Of a stretch of DNA of 64,000 nt, positions 35,443-45,290 are shown one piece after another; position 1 is the stretch's first letter; each line of letters opens with the position of its first letter. The notes beneath the pieces were generated by a model that was given only the letters and a program-made list of their open reading frames with translations, was not told where the DNA came from and searched no databases. Both the position numbers and the translations under genes were made by a program. Origin of the DNA: Paraburkholderia sp. IMGN_8 (GTDB lineage: Bacteria; Pseudomonadota; Gammaproteobacteria; Burkholderiales; Burkholderiaceae); NCBI RefSeq assembly GCF_038050405.1, contig NZ_CP150901.1, positions 3,472,001-3,536,000 on the forward strand, written 5' to 3'.

Positions 35443-35761
35443 TCATCTCTTACTGCGACACAACAGGTCCAGCGACGCCGGCGGCATGAACGACGCCCGC
35501 GCCGACATGCGTTCCCAGAATTCGCGCAGCCGTTCGACGCCGCGCGCCGGCGGATTGCCTGCGATCAGTGCCGCGTTGATTGCCCCGATCGACACGCCGG
35601 CAATCCAAGTCGGCTGCGAGTCTGACTTCGGCGAGACCTGCGTACACGCCCGCCTGGTACGCGCCGAGTGCACCGCCACCCTGTAACACGAGGACCGTAT
35701 GGTCGAACCTGCCCAGGTTCACAGCCACCTTCGAAGGCGGCGAGTCCGGTTTGGTGTTCAT
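35443..35761 (-). pseudogene. Truncated and frameshifted patatin-like gene
   Basis: The minus strand starts at 35761 and reads LVLQGGGALGAYQAGVYAGL, then in a second frame PTWIAGVSIGAINAALIAGN with an intact GxSxG, then LREFWERMSARASF. The remaining two-thirds of the protein is missing where the IS6 copy begins. It is distinct from the intact patatin at 21564. Upstream, a 35-codon frame (35766-35873) with GAGGAG before its ATG is of doubtful significance. Confidence 0.75.
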
Positions 35762-36024
35762 CGCCCGTTACCCGCGGTCAGTTGATCGGAATCGCAGCAC
35801 AGAATCGGGCTTCACCCAGACCGGCCCGCCGGCATGGAACAGCCCGGCCATGGGCAGAAGTGGCAGGTATTTCATTTCAAATGCTCCTCATATCGCAGCC
35901 GACGATTTCAATAGTCGGGTCTGCGCGGACCTTCTCCTGGAAGACGAAAAAGGGCCATCCGCTGTAGATCATCGTGACCGTAGCAAAAGAGGACTCGTTG
36001 ATCGCCGAGGCTCGGCCTCGATGA
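35762..36024. other. Gap between broken patatin gene and porin
   Basis: Apart from the doubtful 35-codon frame at 35766-35873 on the minus strand, nothing recognisable is seen. Confidence 0.4.
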
Positions 36025-37221
36025 TCAGAAGTTATGGATCAGGCCGATGCCCGCACCGACCTGGCTACGCGATGACGACGGCGAGTTGTTGAAACCGTTG
36101 CCGATCGATGCCGTTGCGTCGATGATCTCCCCGCCATTGAGCGTCATGCCGTTTGCGCGCTGGTAAGCCTCGACTGCGTAGAGGCCCGTGCGCTTCGACA
36201 GGGAGTAGAACTGTGACAGCGTGAACTGGTGGTACTGCGCTGCGCTCGTGATGCCGTTCGACCGGGTTGCGCGTGTGTAGCTGTAGCCACCCGCGAGGGC
36301 CCACCGGCCCGCAGGCTTCCATCGAAGCACGGCGCCTGCCGTGTTGAATGTCGCCTGGTTGCGGAATGTCGAGCCGACGCCCGGGATGTACTGCACGTTC
36401 GAGTACGATGCTGTGACGTCCCACTCGGATGTGAGGTAGCCCGCCGTCACAGCCACGCGCTGCTGCGCTTGCGCCGTCTTATACCCATTGTTGATCGCCG
36501 ACACGGCTGTCTGGGCGCCGCCGTTCGACAGCGTGGATTCCGCACCCCAGGCACCGCCGCCCGGCGTCGAGTTATTCACACGCTGGAAGCCGGCAGCGAT
36601 GCCATAGGGACCGTGGACATACCGGACGCCCGCGCTCCAGGTCGAGCCGGCGTTCAGGCTGCCCGGCACGCCACCGAACGCGTACGAGCCTCCAACCGTG
36701 AAGCCGTAAAAATCCGGCGACATGTAGACGAGCGAATTGTTAGCGCGGTAGTCGACGTCGAGCGCGTCGATGTCGCCAGGGTGTGCGCCGAAGTAGCCGG
36801 TCAGCCAGTTGTTCGGCGTGTACGGCGACAGCAGCGTGTAGTACGCCGTGTACTGGCGGCCTGCCGTCAGCACGCCGTATTGCGGGTCGGACAGCCCCAC
36901 CCACGACTGACGCGTGAACATGCCGCCGCTGAATTGCGAGGTAGCGTTATTGGTGTTCACGCCCGCTTCGAGTTGAAAGACGGCCTTCAAGCCACCGCCC
37001 AGGTCCTCAGCACCCTTCAGACCGAACCGGCTTCCTAGCCAGACGCCCGTCGACATCTTCACCGCCGAGTGACCGCCAGTCGTCGAGCCGAGCGACGTGC
37101 TGCTGTTTTGATAGGTGATGCCGTTATCGACGAGCCCGTAGAGGATCACGCTGCTTTGAGCACAAACAGTGCCGGACGCAAGAACTGCGGCCGTCATGCC
37201 GGCCGCGATGCATATCTTCAT
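36025..37221 (-). CDS. Gram-negative trimeric porin
   Basis: A 398-residue outer membrane porin of the Burkholderiales type. A signal peptide (about residues 1-22, cleavage near VCAQSS) is followed by SSVILYGLVDNGITY, the first beta strand. GSRFGLKGAEDLGGGLKAVF is the family signature, and the C-terminus ends in Phe (GIGLIHNF), as required for beta-barrel assembly. The ATG at 37221 follows GGAGAGGG. It forms a diffusion channel for small solutes, perhaps those handled by the upstream amidohydrolase cluster. Confidence 0.93.
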   Translation of the reverse strand: MKICIAAGMTAAVLASGTVCAQSSVILYGLVDNGITYQNSSTSLGSTTGGHSAVKMSTGVWLGSRFGLKGAEDLGGGLKAVFQLEAGVNTNNATSQFSGGMFTRQSWVGLSDPQYGVLTAGRQYTAYYTLLSPYTPNNWLTGYFGAHPGDIDALDVDYRANNSLVYMSPDFYGFTVGGSYAFGGVPGSLNAGSTWSAGVRYVHGPYGIAAGFQRVNNSTPGGGAWGAESTLSNGGAQTAVSAINNGYKTAQAQQRVAVTAGYLTSEWDVTASYSNVQYIPGVGSTFRNQATFNTAGAVLRWKPAGRWALAGGYSYTRATRSNGITSAAQYHQFTLSQFYSLSKRTGLYAVEAYQRANGMTLNGGEIIDATASIGNGFNNSPSSSRSQVGAGIGLIHNF

Positions 37222-37307
37222 CGATCCCTCTCCATCTTCAAATTCCCATTGATCCCATACGTCCGTAAAGGGAGGCCACGCTGTTGCACGTGGCAGCCCG
37301 TGCGCCA

Positions 37308-38000
37308 CTAGCCCTGCTCCTTTCCGGCAAGGAACAGCCCGACGGTGATGAGCACCGGTGGCACGGCAAAACTGCAGTTGCCCGCAAGCCGGTACATGCC
37401 CGCCGCTACACCACATCCCACCGCGAAGCTCGCGACACTCGCCGCCATCCGCACGAGCGGCGATGGGCCGCCGACCGCCGCAGGTTGAACCCTCCGGAAG
37501 CGGTCAGCCAGCTGCAGCATGATCTGGGTGACGGTGCCCGTCATGAGCGTCGATGGCGGCGCATCCGACAGATGGAGCCGGTGCAGCCCGTTCTGGATCG
37601 ACATTGCGGCGACGAGTACAAGGCCGGTGACGACCGCCATCCAGTTGTCCCCGTCGGTGAGTGGATCGAGACGGATCGCTAGCACCGCGCCTAGTGCGAG
37701 CAACAGCAATTGAATCCCAAGCATGATGCGCAGCACGGGCGCGCGGGCCACAGACAGTCGATAGCTCATGGTGCCCGCGAGCATCACCGTCACGCAAAAC
37801 ACCGGCAATGCGAGCAGTTTTGCTACGGCACCTGTCGTGCCAAAAACAAACGTCGCCCCCACCGTGACGAAGTTTCCGGTGACGTGCGCCGTAAACAAGC
37901 CGTGCAGCGCGAGAAAGCCGGCCGTGTCGACATAGCCTCCGTTAAAGCTCAACAACGTCGGCAAATACCGTTTCATCCAGCGATCCCTTGTGGCATGCAT
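37308..38000 (-). CDS. DUF1275 (YoaK-like) membrane protein
   Basis: A 230-residue inner-membrane protein with about six hydrophobic segments. The N-terminal LLSFNGGYVDTAGFLAL and HVTGNFVTVG motifs are typical of DUF1275, and MTGTVTQIMLQLAD is the second conserved block. The ATG at 38000 follows AAGAGGA. Function is unknown, possibly transport. It lies between the porin and DoxX-like genes on the same strand. Confidence 0.85.
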   Translation of the reverse strand: MHATRDRWMKRYLPTLLSFNGGYVDTAGFLALHGLFTAHVTGNFVTVGATFVFGTTGAVAKLLALPVFCVTVMLAGTMSYRLSVARAPVLRIMLGIQLLLLALGAVLAIRLDPLTDGDNWMAVVTGLVLVAAMSIQNGLHRLHLSDAPPSTLMTGTVTQIMLQLADRFRRVQPAAVGGPSPLVRMAASVASFAVGCGVAAGMYRLAGNCSFAVPPVLITVGLFLAGKEQG

Positions 38001-38177
38001 TCCTCTTGAAATTGCGGCGAGCGTTGTATGCAAACAGCTTCCCGGCTTGTGATGGCGCTCGATGTAATTCACGTTCGGATTGACATGTCCACCGATCGTG
38101 AAGACATATCTTTTCGGGAACAGCGACTCATCTGCAGGCATTTGATCCTGTCGACAGCGCGGGTACGCAATACAGCA

Positions 38178-38660
38178 TCAACCTGTGTTGGCATGGCGCA
38201 TGACCCGACGGGCTCGCTTGTCGGCGATATCGTGCCAGGCGACTAGCAGAAATCCGCCCAACAGGCCTAAATGCTCAAAAAACGCGTTAGCGGTTGGCAT
38301 GCGATTGGGTGGCGCCATTTCCCAGAACCGGTTGACCAGGAACGTCGCCATCAGCGTGAACGCAGCCAGCGCGAGCGCACCGAGCCAGCGAAAACGACCT
38401 GTGAGGATCGCGAGCGGCGCGGCCAACTCCAGCACGATGGTCGCGGCGGCCAACGGTGCGGCAGGCGCAAGTCCGGCGTGAGCCATCTCCGCCACCGCCC
38501 CGCTGAAATCCAGGGCCTTCACAAGACCGCCCTGCAGATAGGCCGAGCAAAGCCCGAGCAATGCGATCCATCTCACCGCAAGGACGCTCTTCGGCGAGCG
38601 TGTCCATTCGACGGACGTTGAGCCTGAGCGCCGCGTCGTTGCCTCTTTTTCGCGCGCCAT
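38178..38660 (-). CDS. DoxX-family membrane protein
   Basis: A 160-residue protein with four predicted membrane helices, including LAVRWIALLGLCSAYLQGG and ATIVLELAAPLAILTGRFRW. These match DoxX/DUF417-like quinone-associated membrane proteins. The ATG at 38660 lies just downstream of the amidohydrolase stop at 38662, so the genes are co-transcribed. Its role may be redox-related, but this is inferred from family only. Confidence 0.78.
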   Translation of the reverse strand: MAREKEATTRRSGSTSVEWTRSPKSVLAVRWIALLGLCSAYLQGGLVKALDFSGAVAEMAHAGLAPAAPLAAATIVLELAAPLAILTGRFRWLGALALAAFTLMATFLVNRFWEMAPPNRMPTANAFFEHLGLLGGFLLVAWHDIADKRARRVMRHANTG

Positions 38661-38661
38661 T

Positions 38662-40554
38662 TCACACCGCCCAGCACGCACAGCCAAGCGCGCCCCAGAA
38701 CGAGCGCAGGTCGGAGGCGGGCGCCCTGCTCGACCACGAACGGGCGTGGTCATGGCCATGCACCGCGCACGCCGTCGAGCAGCCGCACGACGCGGCGGCG
38801 ACCCGCTGCAGCGGCACTCCGCCCTCGCTCTGCGCATCCTTCCACGCAGCAAAGCCGCCGAACCTGCGCACCGGCGACCAGGCGGGCATCGCGGGCGGCG
38901 GGGTGCTGTTGTCGAGCGCAGCGAACTCTCCAGCACCATACACGACACGTCCACCGACGATCGTCAGCAAAGATGTCGTGTGTGCGATTTCGTCTTCCGC
39001 GCACGCGAAGAAGTCACGGTCGGGCACGATCAGGTCGGCCAGTTGACCCGTCGCGATTTGTCCTTTACGACCTTCCTCGTTCGAGAACCACGTAACATTC
39101 TCGGTCCACATGCGAAGCGCCGTTTCGCGGTCGAGACAGTTGCGCCGAGGGTAGAGGCGCAGGCCGCCAACTGTCTTGCCGGTGACGAGCCACGCGAGCG
39201 AAACCCACGGGTTGTACGACGCGACGCGTGTCGCATCGGTGCCTGCCGACGTCTTCAGGCCCTTCGCGAGCATCTTCGCGATAGGAGGCGTCGCCTCCGC
39301 AGCCGCTGCGCCGTAACGCTCGACGAAGTACTCGCCCTGATAGGCCATCCGGTGCTGCACCGCGACGCCGCCGCCCAGCGCGGCGATGCGGTCCATCGAG
39401 CGTTCGGAGATCGTCTCCGCGTGATCGAAGAACCAATTGATGCCGTCGAGCGGAATGTCCTGGTTGACCTTCTCGAATACGTCGAGCGCGCGGCTGATGG
39501 TCTCGTCGTAGGTCGCATGAAGGCGCCACGGCCAACGGTTTTCAGCGAGCACCCGCACCACTTCCTCAAGTTCGCTTTCCATCTGCTGAGGCATGTCGGG
39601 CCGCGGCTCGCGGAAGTCCTCGAAGTCCGCAGCCGAATAGACGAGCATCTCGCCCGCGCCGTTGTGCCGAAAGTAGTCGTCACCCTGCTTGTACTTCGAC
39701 GTCTTCGTCCAGTTGAGGAAGTCCTGTTTTTCGGCCTTGGGCTTCTGCGTGAAAAGGTTGTACGCGAGGCGTATCGTCATCTGCCCTTCGTCCGCGAGCT
39801 TCTGGATCACCTCATAGTCTTCCGGGTAGTTCTGAAAGCCCCCGCCCGCGTCGATGACGCTCGTGACGCCGAGCCGGTTCAGCTCGCGCATGAAGTGGCG
39901 CGTCGAGTTCAGCTGATAGTCGAATGGCAGTTTCGGGCCCTTCGCGAGCGTCGCGTACAGGATCGACGCGTTCGGCTTCGCGAGCAGCAGCCCGGTCGGA
40001 TTGCCCCGGCTATCGCGCATGATCTGGCCGCCGGGCGGTTCCGGCGTGTCCTTCGTATAACCGATGACGCGCAGCGCCGCCGCGTTCAATAGCGCGCGGT
40101 CGTACAGATGCAGGATAAATACGGGCGTATCCGGCGCGACCGAGTTCAGCTCGTCGAGAGTCGGTAGCCGCTTCTCGACGAACTGCTGCTCGGTGAAGCC
40201 ACCGACGACGCGCACCCACTGCGGCGGCGGCGTGATCGCAACCTGGCGCTTTAGCATCGCCATGGCCGTGGCGAGCGAGCGCACGCCGTCCCAGCGGAGC
40301 TCCATGTTGAAATTCAGGCCACCGCGCACCACGTGCGTGTGGTTGTCGATGAGGCCGGGCACGACTGCACGGCCGTTCAGGTCAATCACGCGCGTCGCCG
40401 CGCCGGCCAGCGGGACGACCTCCGGGTCACTGCCGACGGCGACGAACATGCCGTCCTTGATCGCGACGGCGCTCGCCACCGGCTTCGAGCGCTCGAGCGT
40501 CGTGATGCGGCCGTTGCACAAGATGAGATCGGGAATGGATGCAGAGGTAGTCAT
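38662..40554 (-). CDS. YtcJ-like metal-dependent amidohydrolase
   Basis: A 630-residue amidohydrolase of the AepA/YtcJ group. The metal motif GLIDNHTHVVRGG is near residue 70, the conserved LHATYD lies in the middle, and the likely catalytic Asp is in TSAGTDATRVASYNPW. The C-terminal tail of about 60 residues after VVYGAGEF is Cys- and Ser-rich. The ATG at 40554 follows GAGGAGA and overlaps the XapX stop. Such enzymes hydrolyse amides or cyclic amides; the substrate is unknown. Confidence 0.88.
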   Translation of the reverse strand: MTTSASIPDLILCNGRITTLERSKPVASAVAIKDGMFVAVGSDPEVVPLAGAATRVIDLNGRAVVPGLIDNHTHVVRGGLNFNMELRWDGVRSLATAMAMLKRQVAITPPPQWVRVVGGFTEQQFVEKRLPTLDELNSVAPDTPVFILHLYDRALLNAAALRVIGYTKDTPEPPGGQIMRDSRGNPTGLLLAKPNASILYATLAKGPKLPFDYQLNSTRHFMRELNRLGVTSVIDAGGGFQNYPEDYEVIQKLADEGQMTIRLAYNLFTQKPKAEKQDFLNWTKTSKYKQGDDYFRHNGAGEMLVYSAADFEDFREPRPDMPQQMESELEEVVRVLAENRWPWRLHATYDETISRALDVFEKVNQDIPLDGINWFFDHAETISERSMDRIAALGGGVAVQHRMAYQGEYFVERYGAAAAEATPPIAKMLAKGLKTSAGTDATRVASYNPWVSLAWLVTGKTVGGLRLYPRRNCLDRETALRMWTENVTWFSNEEGRKGQIATGQLADLIVPDRDFFACAEDEIAHTTSLLTIVGGRVVYGAGEFAALDNSTPPPAMPAWSPVRRFGGFAAWKDAQSEGGVPLQRVAAASCGCSTACAVHGHDHARSWSSRAPASDLRSFWGALGCACWAV

Positions 40555-40841
40555 GAACGGTTCTCCTCGGTGTTGGCCTTCTCGCGGCTTACCTGCTGCG
40601 ATGCCTGTCGGCCCGGCAGCACGCCAAAGACGTGATTCGTGCAGTGGGCGTCCTGCCATGCAGCCGACAGGGTGGTGCCTGAAAAAACGCGCTTGGTGAC
40701 CGGTATTACCTGTTCGCCGCCCAGCATGCCGAGCAGGCCAAGCAGCGCAATGAGCGGCGGTGCCGGCGAGCGCACGCTGAGCAGGCTGTAGATGATGCCG
40801 ACGAGGATGCCGGCTCCCAGTGAGAACAGATAGGGCTTCAT
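40551..40841 (-). CDS. XapX-domain membrane protein
   Basis: A 96-residue protein. The N-terminal XapX domain (about residues 1-55) has two hydrophobic stretches, LFSLGAGILVGIIYSLLSVRSPAPP and IALLGLLGMLGGEQVIP in part. The XapX family was named from the xanthosine transport region, but its role is unknown. It overlaps the amidohydrolase start, supporting a co-transcribed set of isochorismatase-like hydrolase, XapX, amidohydrolase and DoxX. Confidence 0.85.
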   Translation of the reverse strand: MKPYLFSLGAGILVGIIYSLLSVRSPAPPLIALLGLLGMLGGEQVIPVTKRVFSGTTLSAAWQDAHCTNHVFGVLPGRQASQQVSREKANTEENRS

Positions 40842-40939
40842 GGGTGTGCTTTCGTCGCTTCGTCGGGATCGACAACGGCGGCCCGCACATTGCCGGGCCG
40901 CCGCCGCGCCGCATAGGGCGTGGGTGTCGTGTGCGGCGC

Positions 40940-41599
40940 TCAGTGGCCTTCGCCGCCGCCGAACATCGTCTTCGCGTAGATGAGGCCGAGTCCGTAGCCG
41001 CCGCCGTGGGCGATCGACGTCGCGACGGTCTGGTTATAGGTTTCACCACGCGCCCAGTCACGTTGCAGCTCGAGCAAATATTGCAGCGACGTCATCGGCC
41101 GCACGCCCGCCTGCACCATCCGCTCCATGGCGCGCTCGTGCGCTTCGTCGCTGATGTCGCCACACGCGTCGGCGATCACGTATACCTCGAAGCCTTGATC
41201 GAGCGCCGATAGTGCCGGGCCGACGATGCACACGCTCGTCCACAGTCCGGCGAACACGAGGCGCGGCTTGCCAATCGCGTTCACGCGATCGGCGATGCGT
41301 GGGTCCTCCCACGTATTCATCGTCGTGCGATCGATGATCTCATCGTGCGGAAACACCGAGCGGATCTCGTCGAAAATCGGACCCGAAAAAGTCTTCGACG
41401 CCACCGTAGTCAGGATCGTCGAAACGGAGAACTCCTTCGCGGCCTTCGCAACCAGCGCGGCATTGTTGCGTAGCAGAACCGGATCAATCGACTTCGTGGC
41501 GAACGCCATCTGAGACTGGTGGTCGATGAGGATCAGCGTATGGTCGGATGGGGAAAGCAGCAGCTTTCCCGGCTTGGCTTGAGCTTGAGGCATCGTCAT
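40940..41599 (-). CDS. Isochorismatase-like cysteine hydrolase (YcaC type)
   Basis: A 219-residue hydrolase. The catalytic triad is visible as Asp in LILIDHQSQMAF, Lys in VASKTFSGP, and Cys in GLWTSVCIVGPAL. DACGDISDEAHERAMERM is typical of the YcaC-like subgroup, which has unknown amide or nitrile-type substrates. The ATG at 41599 is taken, though its ribosome binding site is weak. It is the first gene of the minus-strand operon and is divergent from a LysR regulator 104 bp away, its likely controller. Confidence 0.87.
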   Translation of the reverse strand: MTMPQAQAKPGKLLLSPSDHTLILIDHQSQMAFATKSIDPVLLRNNAALVAKAAKEFSVSTILTTVASKTFSGPIFDEIRSVFPHDEIIDRTTMNTWEDPRIADRVNAIGKPRLVFAGLWTSVCIVGPALSALDQGFEVYVIADACGDISDEAHERAMERMVQAGVRPMTSLQYLLELQRDWARGETYNQTVATSIAHGGGYGLGLIYAKTMFGGGEGH

Positions 41600-41703
41600 C
41601 TCTAGGTTGGGTGGAGTGAACACAGGTCCAGCGCCGAGATGGTATTGGAGCCGGAATCGCAAAGGAATAGAATGAACGGAATAGCATCCATTCCAGATTT
41701 TTC

Positions 41704-42624
41704 ATGCAGACACTTCCCGATCTCGAGGCGTGGGCGATCTTTGCCCGCGTCGCCGACACCGGCTCGTTCGCCAAGGCTGCCGAAGCCCTCGGCATGTCGC
41801 AGCCCACCGTGTCGAAAGCAATTTCCCGGCTCGAGCAGCGGCTCGGCACGGCGCTGCTCTACCGGACCTCGCGCCGGTTTTCGTTGACGCTGACTGGCGA
41901 GATGGCCCGCGAGCGTGCGATCCGCATCCTGAACGAGGGCGAAGCCGTGGAAGCGGAAGCGTCGGCGCAGGCGCTCACACCGCGAGGAACGGTGCGCGTG
42001 ACTGCGCCAATGTCGTTCGGAGTGAAGTACCTGGCGCCGCTGATTCCCGCGTTTCTCGAGCGCTACCCGGAAGTCGACATCGACCTGTCGCTCACCGATC
42101 GTGTGGTCGATGTGGTGGCAGCCGGTCTCGACCTGGCCATACGCATCGCAGAGCTCGGCGACTCTTCGCTGCGCTCGCGAAGGCTCTGTGCGATACGCCG
42201 GCCACTCGTGGCAGCGCCCGCCTATCTGGATCGCCACGGACGACCTGAACATCCCCGCGACCTTGCACAGCATACATGCCTGATCTATACGAACCTGTCG
42301 ACCCCCGAACTCTGGCAGTTCACTCACATATCGGGCAGCCAATGCGCGGTACACGTGCGCGGCAGAATCCGGAGCAACAACGCGGACGTGATCGGTCCCG
42401 CGCTGCTTGCCGGGCAGGGGCTCGCGCTGCAGCCCGAATTCATCGTTTGGGATGCGCTCGAGCGCGGGGAGCTGGTAGAAGTCCTGCACGAGTGGCGCAT
42501 CGCGCAGATCAATGTGAATCTCGTCACGCCGCCGGGCGTCCTGCGACCCGCACGCGTGACGGCCTTGCTCGACTATCTGGCCGAGAGCCTCGCCGTGGTG
42601 CCGTGGGCAATGAGCGACAGTTGA
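41704..42624 (+). CDS. LysR-family transcriptional regulator
   Basis: A 306-residue LysR protein. The winged helix spans residues 5-65, with [20 protein letters not shown] as the recognition region. The C-terminal effector domain carries [18 protein letters not shown] and [17 protein letters not shown]. It is divergent from the isochorismatase-amidohydrolase operon and probably activates it. The intergenic space contains two GGAATAG elements. Confidence 0.9.
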   Translation: MQTLPDLEAWAIFARVADTGSFAKAAEALGMSQPTVSKAISRLEQRLGTALLYRTSRRFSLTLTGEMARERAIRILNEGEAVEAEASAQALTPRGTVRVTAPMSFGVKYLAPLIPAFLERYPEVDIDLSLTDRVVDVVAAGLDLAIRIAELGDSSLRSRRLCAIRRPLVAAPAYLDRHGRPEHPRDLAQHTCLIYTNLSTPELWQFTHISGSQCAVHVRGRIRSNNADVIGPALLAGQGLALQPEFIVWDALERGELVEVLHEWRIAQINVNLVTPPGVLRPARVTALLDYLAESLAVVPWAMSDS

Positions 42625-42762
42625 TGCTCCAGTCCATGCGGTTTCTTGTAGCACTCCTTTGCTGTCGCCACGTTCTTTGAATTCTGCTGGTGTGATGACA
42701 AGTTGTCGCGCTCAAAAAGCCGAGTTACTAGAATCGATATCCGACTGACACAAAGCTGAAGG

Positions 42763-43075
42763 CTTTGTCGCAATAAGGCGATGTATGCTGCAGCCCGCGA
42801 GACGAATGATGTGATCCATGAAGCAGAACCTGAATCCAGCCGTGGCGCGCGTGCTCAAGCGCCGGCATTGCCCGCTCGACGTGATCCTGATGTGCGTACG
42901 CTGGTATGTCGCCTATCCGCTAAGCATGCGTCACATTGAAGAAATGGTCGCTGAGCATGGGATCTGCGCTGATCATTCGACCGTGCACCGCTGGGCGCTC
43001 AAGCTGTTGCCGGTAGTGGAGAAAGCGTTTCGCCTTCGCAAGCGGTTTGGACGCGAATCTTATCTCAACGCCTTA
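42763..43075 (+). mobile_element. IS6-family element, 5' fragment
   Basis: A GGCTTTGTCGC end at 42763, the same as that near 34637, is followed by a transposase frame from 42818. The product shows NPAVARVLKRRHCPLDVI and CVRWYVAYPLSMRHIEEM, closely related to the copy at 34699. Similarity stops after about 75 codons (FRLRKR), and the remaining frame to 43174 is unrelated. It is a truncated relic. Confidence 0.8.
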
Positions 43076-43156
43076 ATGCGACAAGACCCCGCGAGCGTAT
43101 CAGGAACCGATGAGCTGTCGATCGATGGAAGTCTATCCGTGCACGGTCGCAGCAGT

Positions 43157-43828
43157 TCAGCCGAGCATGACTAATGCGGTCGCCAGAACGGCACGTTTGA
43201 ATTCCTTAGGGCGCCGCGGTAAGGATGAGAACGGACCTAGCATATGGCTATAGGCGACGGTTTTGCTAATGCCGTTGGCGAGCATCATGAACATGATGTC
43301 GGGGTCCTGCTGCGAAATCTCACCTGCATCAATCGCATCAGTGAGCAACGGCACAAACACGTCATGAAACGGCCGGACCACTCGCTCAATCAGGAGGTTA
43401 AGACGCTCCCCAGTTTCGGTTGCGGCAGTCGAAAAAAACATGCCTACGTCCGGCGTCAGAAACACTTGGTCGATGAGGATGGACACGGCACCCTCGACGC
43501 GCGCTCGCGGCCCCAGACCCGACGTCGCCCGCAACGCGGCGGTCTTCGCGATCATTGGCGCTGCCTCGTCGGCGATCTGATCTACCACGGCAATCCACAA
43601 CGCTTCTTTCGAACCAAAATGATGTGTGACAAGCGCGGGGTCGACACCCGACACCCTGGCAATTTCGCGCACGCTTGTCGCATCGTAGCCACTCCTCGCG
43701 AACGCGTTGCGTGCACTGCGAAGCAACGCATCAGCACCGCCCGCGTCGCTGCTGGCTGGACGACCTCGCGGCCGACGCGGCGAGGCGGTCGCTGTAGCAG
43801 GCTTGGCGTTGTCGTTCGGATGTTTCAT
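43157..43828 (-). CDS. TetR-family transcriptional regulator
   Basis: A 223-residue TetR protein. A basic N-terminal tail (ASPRRPRGRPASS) precedes the HTH domain at about 35-80, with YDATSVREIARVSGVDPALV and THHFGSKEALW. The C-terminal ligand-binding domain is of the AefR/CprB-like type. It is divergent from an NDH-2 gene, and an 8+8-bp palindrome at 43939 abuts that gene's start, so it is the likely repressor. Confidence 0.88.
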   Translation of the reverse strand: MKHPNDNAKPATATASPRRPRGRPASSDAGGADALLRSARNAFARSGYDATSVREIARVSGVDPALVTHHFGSKEALWIAVVDQIADEAAPMIAKTAALRATSGLGPRARVEGAVSILIDQVFLTPDVGMFFSTAATETGERLNLLIERVVRPFHDVFVPLLTDAIDAGEISQQDPDIMFMMLANGISKTVAYSHMLGPFSSLPRRPKEFKRAVLATALVMLG

Positions 43829-43938
43829 CAGCAGCCGTAGATCGTTTCCAACGAAAGTCTGGAAGTTTAACCGGTGTGCTCCCTGCGCATAACAGTGGCC
43901 CTACGTTTGACATGAATCCATCTACGCCTTAGCATCGC

Positions 43939-43964
43939 AATAATTCATCACTCGTAGAATTATT
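43939..43964. promoter_or_regulatory. Palindromic operator before the NDH-2 gene
   Basis: AATAATTC-N10-GAATTATT is a perfect 8-bp inverted repeat ending five bases before the NDH-2 start codon. Bound TetR protein here would block transcription or translation initiation. The ribosome binding site region lies within it. Confidence 0.55.
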
Positions 43965-43969
43965 TGACA

Positions 43970-45262
43970 ATGAATCAGGCCACCCGAATCGTCATCGTCG
44001 GCGGCGGCATTGCTGGGCTTCTGCTGGCGACCCGGCTGGGTAATACGCACGGCCGCAGCGGGCGCGCTCACGTGACGTTGATCGACAAAAGCGCCACGCA
44101 TATCTGGAAGCCTATGCTGCATACCATCGCGGCTGGCACGCGCGATGTCCAGCAACAGCAGGTCATCTATCTCGCCCACGCCCGAGAACACGGTTTCGAC
44201 TACCAGCCAGGCGAAATGGAAGGCCTCGACCGGAATGTGCGCGCCGTGAAGCTGGCCGAACTCAGGGCGCCGTCCGGTGAAGTCGTCATCGGCCCACGTA
44301 CGGTCGAATACGATGTGCTAGTTCTCGCGCTGGGTAGCCGCGCCAACGATTTCGGCACCCCCGGCGTGCCGGAGCATTGCCATTTCATCGACAGCCAGGC
44401 GCAGGCCGAGGTTTTTAACGAAGCCTTGCGCGTCCGCATATTCCAGAGTGTTGTGACGAATAGTCCGTTACGCGTGTCGATTGTCGGAGCTGGGGCGACG
44501 GGGGTCGAGCTGGCGGCGGAATTGAGCCGCTTGCTCGAAGTAGCCGCGAGTTATGGCGACCCTGACATCCGCTCACGCCTGAACCTCACGCTTTATGAAA
44601 GCGCCTCGCGCATTTTGGCGGCATTTCCGCCGGCGGTGTCGGAATCCAGCGAGGCGCAGTTGCGCAATATCGGCTTCACCGTGCGAACGGGCACGCGCGT
44701 GACCGCAGCCGAACCCGATGGACTTCGGCTCGCCGACGGCAGTAAGCAGGCGGCGGATCTGATGGTGTGGGCGGCGGGCGTCAAGGCGCCTGATTTTCTG
44801 GGCAAGCTGGATGGCATCGCGGCGAATCGTTCCAATCAGATCAACGTCAGACCAACGCTGCAGGCACAGGACGACGACAAAATTTTCGTTCTCGGTGATT
44901 GCTCGACGCTGACGCTCGCCGGCCATGAGCGCCCTCTCGCGCCTACCGCGCAGGTCGCCACGCAACAGGCACAGTTTCTTGCGAAGCACTTGCCGGGCTG
45001 GCTAGGCGGAGGCTCACTACCCGACTTTGCGTTTCACGACTTAGGCGCGCTCGTGTCGCTGAGCGACTACAACGCTTTCGGGACGCTGGGACAATTCGGG
45101 TTCTTCCGGGGCGGGTTTATCAAGGGCCGATTCGCGCAACTGAGCCACGCCATGCTCTACCGCCAGCATCAGCAGGCGTTGCATGGTTTCGGCAAGGCCA
45201 CATTACTTTGGACAGCAGAGCGGATTAACGGCTTCGTGCAGCCGAAGATACGGCTGAGCTGA
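43970..45262 (+). CDS. ndh: Type II NADH dehydrogenase (NDH-2)-like
   Basis: A 430-residue flavoprotein that oxidises NADH and reduces quinone at the membrane without proton pumping. The FAD motif IVGGGIAGLLLATRLG is at the N-terminus, and the NADH motif VGAGATGVELAAELS is near residue 170. The second FAD motif is FVLGDCSTL, followed by PTAQVATQQAQFLAKHL. The ATG at 43970 is preferred to an upstream TTG. It is likely controlled by the divergent TetR regulator. Confidence 0.88.
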   Translation: MNQATRIVIVGGGIAGLLLATRLGNTHGRSGRAHVTLIDKSATHIWKPMLHTIAAGTRDVQQQQVIYLAHAREHGFDYQPGEMEGLDRNVRAVKLAELRAPSGEVVIGPRTVEYDVLVLALGSRANDFGTPGVPEHCHFIDSQAQAEVFNEALRVRIFQSVVTNSPLRVSIVGAGATGVELAAELSRLLEVAASYGDPDIRSRLNLTLYESASRILAAFPPAVSESSEAQLRNIGFTVRTGTRVTAAEPDGLRLADGSKQAADLMVWAAGVKAPDFLGKLDGIAANRSNQINVRPTLQAQDDDKIFVLGDCSTLTLAGHERPLAPTAQVATQQAQFLAKHLPGWLGGGSLPDFAFHDLGALVSLSDYNAFGTLGQFGFFRGGFIKGRFAQLSHAMLYRQHQQALHGFGKATLLWTAERINGFVQPKIRLS

Positions 45263-45290
45263 AGCCCCCACTTCTGACAGGAGTACTGGC

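Noticed and set aside
38746..40092. A 448-codon plus-strand frame
   Set aside because: Antisense shadow of the amidohydrolase gene.
42640..42760. Possible gene between LysR and the IS6 fragment
   Set aside because: Only short shadow frames without ribosome binding sites are present.
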